A stretch of 40,507 nucleotides of DNA from the NCBI GenBank assembly GCA_028282005.1, contig JANQIV010000156.1, positions 1 through 40,507 of the forward strand, given 5' to 3'. A program made the translations under genes and the position numbers. Positions 32,161-39,100 of this stretch are shown one piece after another; positions within the stretch are counted from its first letter, which is position 1; each line of letters opens with the position of its first letter. Below the pieces are notes generated by a model. It made no database searches and had not been told where the DNA came from. It saw only the letters and a program-made list of their open reading frames with translations. The stretch is from Melioribacteraceae bacterium. Lineage in GTDB: Bacteria; Bacteroidota; Ignavibacteria; Ignavibacteriales; Melioribacteraceae.

Positions 32161-34050
32161 ATGAAAAATGATATCCGGTTGGATAATTTATTTGATGGCA
32201 TTATTGTTTTAACTTCAGACGGAAAATTTAGATATTGGAATAAGAAAGCTGAGGCCATATTCAATTCTGAATTTAAAAATGAAGATGAACAGGATCTTCA
32301 AGCAGTTTTCGCTGGTAACAATTTAAAACTCCTCAAGAAAGTAATTCAATCTAAAAACCCATTAGAACAAATAGTTGAATTAGAAGGCCTCACTAATGAT
32401 GGTGGACAAATCCCTTTAGAAATTTCAGTTTCAAAGTTTATTGAAAATAAAGAAGAATACTATACTCTTGTAATTAGAGACATTACAGAGAAAAAACTGA
32501 AATCAAACATTTATAATTTTATACGCGATTTTGCATTTTCGATAAAAAAACAAGAATCACTAAAATGCGTTCTTGAATTAACGATAGAATCTATACAAAA
32601 GATCAGTTTAATTGAAAACGGAGGTATGTTTCTTTTTAAACACTTCCCTGTTATTGTTGAAGAAGAATTCCATCACAATGAAAATTCAGAATTAATTGAT
32701 ATTGTAATAGAATCATTTTTTATTGATAAAGTAGTTGCGAAATTAGAAAACAATGATGCGTTTTATTTGGATCAATTCACAGCCCCCAAGGAATTATTCT
32801 CTGGTATTGACTTTAAACCAATTACTTTAATTCCAATCCTGGAAAAAAATACAATCGTAGCAGTAATTTATTTGATTGTTGATGAAAAAGAACTAGGAAA
32901 AATACAGCAAGAATTGATCAATAACATTTCATTTCATTTTACCGGCGAAGTAAAACGAATACGAGTACAAAATGCATTAGTAAAAAGTGAAAGTAAAAAT
33001 AGGGCTATCTTAGATGCCTTGCCTGACTTAATGATGCATGTTGATGATTCAGGTAATATTATCAATTATAGAGGTTCATTAAAAGATTTTTTTGGGCATG
33101 AAGACAATATTGCAAACAAAAACATTTCTGAAATTTTTCATGAAGATATATCTGCATTAATTTCAATAATGATATTGCGAACAATAAAGACCGGCATAGT
33201 CCAGCAATTTGAATACAATATTAATATAGAAAAGAAGCAAAAATATTTTGATGGACGGATGTCCATTTTAAATGACAATGAAATAATAATTATTATTAGA
33301 GATATAACTCGTATAAAACAGACTCAAGTTTCGCTAGCGAAGAGTCAAAAAAATCTGGCAGAGTTAAATGCCCGCAAAGACAAATTCTTTTCAATTTTAG
33401 CGCATGATTTACGAAGCCCGTTCATTGGATTATTAGGTTATGCCGATATGTTAAAAAATGAATACTCCAGTCTCGAGCGGGATGAAATTAAAACGTTTGC
33501 ATCTAGTATCCATAGATCAAGCAAAAAGATCTTTAGTTTGTTGGAAAACCTTCTTCATTGGTCGAGGCTGCAGACTAACAGAATGGATTTTAAGCCAATC
33601 GAATTTAATTTGACTCAACTTATTGACCATGTGATTTCATTATTTAATATGAATTTTAAGGAAAAGAATATTTTACTGGAAAGAGAAATTTCTGAGGAAT
33701 TATTTGTTTACGCGGATCAATTTATGGTTGAGACAACCCTTAGAAATCTGATATCAAATTCGATTAAATTTTCGTTTAAGGATGGTACAATAAAAGTAAG
33801 TGCTAAAAAGAAGAATGGGATTGTAAAAGTAATTGTTGCTGATAATGGTGTTGGTATGTCAAAGGAAACTAAACAAAGTTTGTTTGATATTAGTAAAGCA
33901 AATTCTACAAGGGGAACAAACAATGAAGAAGGGACAGGGCTAGGTTTAATTTTATGCAAAGAGTTTGTTATAAAAAATAACGGAGACATTTCTGTTGAAA
34001 GTGAGTTAGGTACCGGCAGCAAATTTTCGTTTACTATTGCTTGTCCATAA
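32161..34050 (+). CDS. PAS/GAF-like sensor histidine kinase
   Basis: The 629-residue kinase has no membrane segment. An N-terminal PAS domain (about 8-115: GIIVLTSDGKFRYWNKKAEAIF, ending VIRDITEKK) is followed by a GAF-like region (about 117-270) and a second PAS (about 278-395: ALPDLMMHVDDSGNIINYRG). HisKA has FSILAHDLRSPFIGLLGYADML, with His415 phosphorylated. The HATPase shows LRNLISNSIKFS (N box), ADNGVGMSKE (G1) and GTGLGLILCKEF (G2). As the last gene of the locus it could act on a receiver elsewhere, because the local activator lacks a phosphorylatable receiver. A cytoplasmic kinase beside TPR proteins suggests the TPRs may deliver the signal (inference). Confidence 0.92.
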   Translation: MKNDIRLDNLFDGIIVLTSDGKFRYWNKKAEAIFNSEFKNEDEQDLQAVFAGNNLKLLKKVIQSKNPLEQIVELEGLTNDGGQIPLEISVSKFIENKEEYYTLVIRDITEKKLKSNIYNFIRDFAFSIKKQESLKCVLELTIESIQKISLIENGGMFLFKHFPVIVEEEFHHNENSELIDIVIESFFIDKVVAKLENNDAFYLDQFTAPKELFSGIDFKPITLIPILEKNTIVAVIYLIVDEKELGKIQQELINNISFHFTGEVKRIRVQNALVKSESKNRAILDALPDLMMHVDDSGNIINYRGSLKDFFGHEDNIANKNISEIFHEDISALISIMILRTIKTGIVQQFEYNINIEKKQKYFDGRMSILNDNEIIIIIRDITRIKQTQVSLAKSQKNLAELNARKDKFFSILAHDLRSPFIGLLGYADMLKNEYSSLERDEIKTFASSIHRSSKKIFSLLENLLHWSRLQTNRMDFKPIEFNLTQLIDHVISLFNMNFKEKNILLEREISEELFVYADQFMVETTLRNLISNSIKFSFKDGTIKVSAKKKNGIVKVIVADNGVGMSKETKQSLFDISKANSTRGTNNEEGTGLGLILCKEFVIKNNGDISVESELGTGSKFSFTIACP

Positions 34051-34093
34051 ATTGACAATTAAACATTTTCAAAAAACTTTTGTTATTTTAGTT

Positions 34094-34122
34094 GGGAAGC
34101 TTTTGCTTCCTTTATTGTTTTT
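34094..34122 (+). terminator. Intrinsic terminator after the kinase gene
   Basis: GGAAGC and GCTTCC form a 6-bp stem with a TTTT loop, followed by TTTATTGTTTTT. It ends the lipoprotein-TPR-kinase transcript and separates it from the second S46 gene. Confidence 0.75.
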
Positions 34123-34178
34123 AAAACAACAATTATATAAATCTACCGTCCAATTACATGCAAATAATTGAGGAAAAA

Positions 34179-36308
34179 ATGATAAGAAAAATAATTCCAT
34201 TAGTTGTTTTAATATTGTTCATTCTAAGCAATACCAATTACTCTCAGCAGCATTTTTATACAGAATTAAACATTGACACAGTGAAGTTTTCATTAAATGA
34301 TTTTGGTAAAATGTGGACATTTGATGATTTGCCGATTGATTATTTTAAAGAAAAATATGGTTTTGAACCTGATAAAGATTGGATTGAGCATGTTCAAAAA
34401 TCAGCATTGCAATTCGGCAATGGATGTTCCGCAGCGTTTGTTTCACCAAATGGATTAATTATGACTAATCATCACTGTGGCAGAAATGGTTTGCGCAGTG
34501 TTGAAAAAGAAGGAGAGGATATTTTATTAAACGGTTTTTACGCAGAGATACTCAAAGATGAAAGAAATGTTGGCGGATTGTTTGTAGATCAGTTGATCTT
34601 TATAGAAGATGTAACAAGTGAAGTAGTTGAAGCAATTAATTCCGGCGAAACAGATGATGAGAAAGTCGCTAATAAAGAAGCAAAAATTGACGAACTAATT
34701 GAAAAATATAATGAAGATACCGATTTAAATTGCAGAGTTGTTACACTTTATAACGGTGGTAAATATTCACTTTATGGTTATAAAAGGTATGAAGATATAA
34801 GGCTTGTTATGGCACCTGAATTTCAAATTGCCTCAACCGGCTGGGACTGGGATAACTTTACTTATCCTCGTTATGAGTTGGATTTTGCTTTTTACAGAGC
34901 TTATGATGAAGATGGAAATCCGGTTAAATCGGATAATTTCTTTAAATGGAATCCGGAGGGGCCGTCTGAAGATGAAGTGATTTTTACTGTGGGCAGGCCT
35001 GGTAACACAGACAGACTTGTAACACTTGATGAACTTGAATATATAAAAGATGTAAACAGTAATTTGTTGTTGATCGCTAATTCAATTTATTACGCAAATT
35101 TTGAGTTGTTTGAAAAGTACCCTGAAAGGCAATCTGAATTACTCAACATTGTAATGGGTGCAGGAAATAGCCGTAAAGTATTTGCCAGCAGAATTGCGGC
35201 TTTGAATGATGAATATTTATTAGCAAAGAAAACAGATTTTGAAGAACAGTTAAAAGCAAAAGTAAAGGGCGACTCAAAATTAAATGAAAAGTATGGAAAG
35301 CTATTTGACGGTTTGAAAACAGCAATTAAAGAAAGGCGAAGCTTTGTTAAAGAATTATGGGCCTATAATGACATTAATTTTGGTAAGCCTGAATATTTCA
35401 AGTTAGCAAAAAAAGTGATCAAATATGCTGAACAACTAAAATTACCTGATGACGAAAGATCTATTGATTATAAAGATGAAAATTTGGAAAATACAATTGA
35501 GACAATTTTCCATTTAGAATTTGATAAAGAATTGCACAACAAACTATTACGTGGAAGATTAAACTACATTGCCAGTCTGCTCGGTAGTGAAAATGAAATT
35601 GTCAATAAAATGATGTCTGATAAAAGAGGTGAAGAAGTTGTAAAATATGTACTTGATAAATCACAAATAAGTACTGAAGAAAAACTAAAAGAGTTTTTGA
35701 AAAACGATCCTGATGAAATATTAAATTCAGATGATCCATTCATTTATTTTCTTCAATCATCAAAAGGAAAATTTAAAGAAATTGGAAACAGAGATGAAGA
35801 ATTAAAAAACACCGTTGAAGTATTAAATCAATTATTAGGTGAATTGATTTTTGACATTTACGGAGATAAAATTCCACCTGATGCTACTTCAACTTTGAGA
35901 TTGTCGGATGGTATGATAAAAGGTTTTGAATACAACGGAACAATAGCCCCGGGCAAAACAACTTTTTATGGTTTGTATGATAGGTATTATTCATTCAATA
36001 AAAAATTGTACCCTTGGGGTTTGACACCGAAATGGGAAAATCCACCGGCTGGTTTTGATTTAGCAAATCCAATTAATTTTGCTTCAACTAACGACATAGT
36101 TGGCGGCAACTCTGGAAGTTCAATAATTAATTCAAAAGGCGAAGTGATTGGATTGGCTTTTGACGGCAATATTGAAAGTATAGCTGGTGCTTATGCTTGG
36201 CTTCCGGCAGCAAATAGATGTATAGGTGTTGATTCAAAGGGATTAATTGAATCTTTAAAGCATGTTTATAAAACTGAAAGATTAGTAAAAGAACTTTTGG
36301 GTAATTAG
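34179..36308 (+). CDS. S46 dipeptidyl-peptidase (DPP7-like), second copy
   Basis: The start at 34179 is set by GAGG five bases upstream; an in-frame ATG at 34158 has no such site. The 709-residue protein has a signal peptide (1-22, ending NYS before QQHFYTE). Triad residues are His99 in MTNHHCGRNG, the Asp in NFTYPRYELD, and Ser645 in GGNSGSS. Gly follows 18 residues later in AFDGN, again DPP7-like. It resembles the first S46 gene along its whole length (KMWTFDDLPIDYFKEKYGFEPDKDW against KMWAFDFPPVEYLAEEYGFKPEENW), so the two come from a duplication, now with a signalling locus between them. The C-terminus (ESLKHVYKTERLVKELLG) is also shared. Confidence 0.94.
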   Translation: MIRKIIPLVVLILFILSNTNYSQQHFYTELNIDTVKFSLNDFGKMWTFDDLPIDYFKEKYGFEPDKDWIEHVQKSALQFGNGCSAAFVSPNGLIMTNHHCGRNGLRSVEKEGEDILLNGFYAEILKDERNVGGLFVDQLIFIEDVTSEVVEAINSGETDDEKVANKEAKIDELIEKYNEDTDLNCRVVTLYNGGKYSLYGYKRYEDIRLVMAPEFQIASTGWDWDNFTYPRYELDFAFYRAYDEDGNPVKSDNFFKWNPEGPSEDEVIFTVGRPGNTDRLVTLDELEYIKDVNSNLLLIANSIYYANFELFEKYPERQSELLNIVMGAGNSRKVFASRIAALNDEYLLAKKTDFEEQLKAKVKGDSKLNEKYGKLFDGLKTAIKERRSFVKELWAYNDINFGKPEYFKLAKKVIKYAEQLKLPDDERSIDYKDENLENTIETIFHLEFDKELHNKLLRGRLNYIASLLGSENEIVNKMMSDKRGEEVVKYVLDKSQISTEEKLKEFLKNDPDEILNSDDPFIYFLQSSKGKFKEIGNRDEELKNTVEVLNQLLGELIFDIYGDKIPPDATSTLRLSDGMIKGFEYNGTIAPGKTTFYGLYDRYYSFNKKLYPWGLTPKWENPPAGFDLANPINFASTNDIVGGNSGSSIINSKGEVIGLAFDGNIESIAGAYAWLPAANRCIGVDSKGLIESLKHVYKTERLVKELLGN

Positions 36309-36310
36309 CT

Positions 36311-36359
36311 AAAAAAGAAAACCCCTCGTCCCAAATTTACTGCTTGGAATGAGGGGTTT
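36311..36359 (-). terminator. Strong hairpin terminator (best on minus strand)
   Basis: AAACCCCTC (36319-36327) pairs with GAGGGGTTT (36351-36359), with additional inner pairing CCAA/TTGG. On the minus strand the stem is followed by TTTTCTTTTTT, a near-perfect termination tract. On the plus strand it lies 10 bp after the second S46 gene and could end that transcript too, but the T-tract there is interrupted. Confidence 0.75.
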
Positions 36360-36500
36360 AAATCCTCCTTTTCCGCAATACAGCGGCTTCAATACTCTAA
36401 GAGTGGTTAGTACTACTTTTCCACTCAGGTGATTTGCTCTTTTAATTTTTTTTCGGTTTTTTGAAAAACCCTCTTTAAAAAAGCTAAACGCTTCACCCGC
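36311..36500 (-). ncRNA. Candidate structured RNA of unknown class
   Basis: On the minus strand a promoter-like TTGACA-N16-TATTTT (36506-36533) is followed by about 190 bases that end in a strong terminator (36311-36359). Bases 36360-36435 fold as a three-way junction: P1 pairs 36360-36364 with 36431-36435 and 36367-36369 with 36427-36429; P2 is CCGC/GCGG (36373-36376 with 36383-36386); P3 is GAGTGG/CCACTC (36401-36406 with 36421-36426), flush with P1 so the two can stack. No protein frame covers it. It is not recognisable as 6S, SRP, tmRNA or RNase P. It could instead be a plus-strand 3' UTR or a leader of the DUF1289 gene. Confidence 0.4.
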
Positions 36501-36505
36501 TTTCT

Positions 36506-36533
36506 AAAATAAAAATTGACGACAGAATGTCAA
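36506..36533 (-). promoter_or_regulatory. Promoter-like TTGACA/TATTTT
   Basis: On the minus strand a perfect TTGACA, 16 bases and TATTTT precede the candidate RNA, giving a predicted start near 36499. The -10 box matches TATAAT at 4 of 6 positions. In AT-rich DNA such matches arise by chance, so the weight comes from its position upstream of the structured segment and terminator. Confidence 0.35.
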
Positions 36534-36631
36534 ATTAATTTTTGATGGTCCGAAAAAATAATTTCGGAATTGAATTTTTGTAAATTTATTGTTGTTAAAA
36601 TATTACATTAATAAACTTTTTGATAAATATC

Positions 36632-36811
36632 ATGATTAAAACTCCATGTAATAATATTTGTGAGCTTGATAAAGAAAAAGATTTATGTAAAGGATGTTTT
36701 AGAACTTCGGAAGAAATCACCAAATGGATTTTTTTCGAAGACCACGAGAGAGAAGAAATAATAAATTCTTTAGAGAAGAGGAAAAAAGAATACCTGAAAG
36801 CGAACGATTAA
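36632..36811 (+). CDS. DUF1289-family small cysteine-rich protein
   Basis: The 59-residue protein has the DUF1289 pattern: a start MIKTPCNNICELD, then LCKGCFRTSEEITKW, with four Cys in two pairs (C-x3-C and C-x2-C) and a helical Lys/Glu-rich tail. Members are small, probably metal-binding proteins of unknown function. The ATG at 36632 fits the family start; a TTG at 36620 would add four residues. It stands alone on the plus strand between the structured region and the convergent transporter operon, whose last stop lies 8 bp away. Confidence 0.85.
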   Translation: MIKTPCNNICELDKEKDLCKGCFRTSEEITKWIFFEDHEREEIINSLEKRKKEYLKAND

Positions 36812-36819
36812 TTTAAAAT

Positions 36820-38109
36820 CTAAGATTCGCTTGTAATTAAATTGGAATCCTTTTTTAATTTTTTCCCGAAATTATTGGCTGCTAGCAAAGTTAGAAATAA
36901 AAATAAACAAGGAAATAAACTGATCCACCATGCTTGTGCTAAATAATTCTGCCCTGAATCAATCATAGCTCCCCATGTTGGATAATTATTGCCCAGGCCT
37001 AATCCCAAAAAACTAAGTGCAGATTCGGTCATAATTACATTTCCGTATTGTAAAACCAAATTGACAATAATTGAAGGTAGTATAATTGGCAGCATCTCTC
37101 TAAACAGAATTTGATAATTACTGAAGCCCAATAGTTTACTTGTTAAAATGAAATCCTTGCTTTTTAATGAAGCAGATTCATTTCTAATAATCTTAAATAA
37201 ACTCATCCATCCAAGTAATCCCAGTACTGCAACAACAGTGATGACAGAATTTCCAAATAGTCCAACAATCAAAATTATCATAAATATATTTGGGAAGGAC
37301 AGGAAAATATCTGAAATTCTATTAATGATTGTATCAGTATATCCGCCGAAATAACCTGCCAAGAAGCCTAAAGTAATTCCTATTGTTGCAATAATTATTA
37401 TTGATCCTAAACCGATAAATATTGAAAGCCTGGTTCCATAAATCAGTCTGGTAAATAAATCCCTTCCGAATTCATCCGTGCCGAATAAGAAAAAAAGATT
37501 TGAGGTTTCCATCGATGCATAATTCTTTTCAAATTGATCTAAAAGTATTTTCTTCTCTTTTGATTTTTGATACAGAATTATTTCTCTGTTATTGGTTTTT
37601 ATTTCGTCAGCTATATAAAATTCCCCGGTTAGCCCTTTATTAAAAAGTACATTTCTTTGTGAAACAAATTTCTGCTTTACATCAACATCCTCTCCTCGTT
37701 TCTTTTTCAATGTAATTATTTTCTTACTGCTAAATGGCGGTAATAACTTTGACACAGAAACGTTATGCTGGGAATCATAGTTTGACGGAGAAATTGCCGG
37801 AGCAAGTAGTGAAAATATAATCAGGATTGTAATAAATGCATTTGTAAAATCTAATTGCAAAAATAGGAAAGTTAATCTCTTCCTAAACAGATAAAGAATG
37901 AAAGGAACAGCAACAATTAATAAAAAAGAGAAATAATAATCGAATATTTCAATTCCTATTTGATCAATGGCTAACAAAGGTTCAATGAAAAGCAAGTTAA
38001 TATGCAGTAGTAAAAGAGATGCAGAATTCAAAAGGAAATTAATTCTGAATAGTAAAATCAATAAAAAGATAAACAATAGAAAATGCCATATTTTTAATTT
38101 TGTTTTCAC
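36820..38109 (-). CDS. Dipeptide/oligopeptide ABC permease (OppC/DppC type) with extended N-terminus
   Basis: The second permease of a peptide importer. The core (about 210-425) is typical: LFGTDEFGRDLFTRLIYGTRLSI, five or so membrane segments, and the EAA-like loop SKLLGFSNYQILFREMLP that contacts the ATPase, plus MTESALSFLGLGLG. At 429 residues it is about 120 longer than usual OppC. The extra part (1-105) holds about three to four hydrophobic segments, and a charged, probably periplasmic, stretch (about 110-205) lies before the GTDEFGRD motif. The start is GTG, directly after the OppB stop with no gap. No ATPase genes follow, so these must lie elsewhere. Confidence 0.9.
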   Translation of the reverse strand: MKTKLKIWHFLLFIFLLILLFRINFLLNSASLLLLHINLLFIEPLLAIDQIGIEIFDYYFSFLLIVAVPFILYLFRKRLTFLFLQLDFTNAFITILIIFSLLAPAISPSNYDSQHNVSVSKLLPPFSSKKIITLKKKRGEDVDVKQKFVSQRNVLFNKGLTGEFYIADEIKTNNREIILYQKSKEKKILLDQFEKNYASMETSNLFFLFGTDEFGRDLFTRLIYGTRLSIFIGLGSIIIIATIGITLGFLAGYFGGYTDTIINRISDIFLSFPNIFMIILIVGLFGNSVITVVAVLGLLGWMSLFKIIRNESASLKSKDFILTSKLLGFSNYQILFREMLPIILPSIIVNLVLQYGNVIMTESALSFLGLGLGNNYPTWGAMIDSGQNYLAQAWWISLFPCLFLFLTLLAANNFGKKLKKDSNLITSES

Positions 38110-39096
38110 TTAATTTAGAATCTCTTTAACGAGTCGTTTGTCAATTTTTATTTTTATAATATCGGCGATGAAATTGGCTAGAATTACTAGAGTGCCCGTA
38201 ATAAAAGTACACCCAATAACTAGTGGGTAGTCTCTCAATAATACAGCATTTACTGATAGTCTCCCTATGCCGGGCAGTCCAAAAATCACTTCAGTAATAA
38301 GTGAACCACTCAATAGAAGTCCAAGTTCTATTCCTGCAATGGAAATTATTGGCCCTGCCGCATTAGGCAGAATGTGTTTTAGTAAAATTTCATTTTCAGA
38401 AATTCCATTGGATCTCAAATAAACTACAAATGATTTTTTACTGATGAAATCAAAATTGTCTCTGAGATATTTATAAAAAACTATTGTTCCACCAATGGAA
38501 AGTGTTACGATAGGCAGTACTAAATGATAACTGTAATCAATGAGTTTTTCAAAAAACGATAGCTCACTAAAGTTAATTGATTTTAAATCCGAAGATGGAA
38601 ACCACTTTAGTGACACGGAAAAGATTAATATCAAAATTATTGCCAAAACAAATTGTGGTGTTGAATAAATGATTAATGCAGCTTTATCAAATAATTTATC
38701 AAGCAAAGTTCCTTTTCTTTTAAAAACGAATAATGCAAAGAAGGTGCTCAATGTTAATTGAATAAAAAAACAAATCAATGAAAAGAAAATAGAGAAAGGC
38801 AAAAATTCCATAATAACTTCGATGACAGATGTTCTGTAATTATATGAAATTCCGAAATTGCCAATTAATAGGTTTTTAATAAATCTAATGTATTGGTCAA
38901 ATATAGAACCGTTTAATCCGAAAGATTCTTTTACCTGTTCTGCAAACTCAGGGCTAAGTTCTGGGGAGATAAATTTTAATGTTGGGTCTCCCGGTGAGAT
39001 TCTTAATAAAATGAAGATAAAACTAATCATTAAAAACAAAATGATTAGTGAAGAAATAATTCTTCTCAGAATAATTTTCAATGCAGAATTTTGCAT
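38110..39096 (-). CDS. Dipeptide/oligopeptide ABC permease (OppB/DppB type)
   Basis: The 328-residue integral membrane permease pairs with OppC. The N-terminal helix (about 10-30) is followed by LLRISPGDPTLKFISPE and FGLNGSIFDQYIRFIKNLLIGNFGISYNYRTSV, both characteristic of OppB. The binding-protein-dependent transport domain contains ISENEILLKHILPNAAGPI, the EAA loop, and ELGLLLSGSLITEVIFGLPGIGRLSVNAVLLRDYPLVIG. Length is normal. It starts 4 bp after the binding-protein gene and abuts the OppC start, so the three form one operon. Confidence 0.95.
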   Translation of the reverse strand: MQNSALKIILRRIISSLIILFLMISFIFILLRISPGDPTLKFISPELSPEFAEQVKESFGLNGSIFDQYIRFIKNLLIGNFGISYNYRTSVIEVIMEFLPFSIFFSLICFFIQLTLSTFFALFVFKRKGTLLDKLFDKAALIIYSTPQFVLAIILILIFSVSLKWFPSSDLKSINFSELSFFEKLIDYSYHLVLPIVTLSIGGTIVFYKYLRDNFDFISKKSFVVYLRSNGISENEILLKHILPNAAGPIISIAGIELGLLLSGSLITEVIFGLPGIGRLSVNAVLLRDYPLVIGCTFITGTLVILANFIADIIKIKIDKRLVKEILN

Positions 39097-39100
39097 TTAT

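Noticed and set aside
33717-34058. 113-codon minus-strand ORF inside the kinase HATPase domain
   Set aside because: It is antisense to the conserved N, G1 and G2 boxes of the histidine kinase.
36455-36470. GGTTTTT/AAAAACC hairpin as a second terminator
   Set aside because: The stem is almost all A-T and neither strand has a T-tract directly after it.
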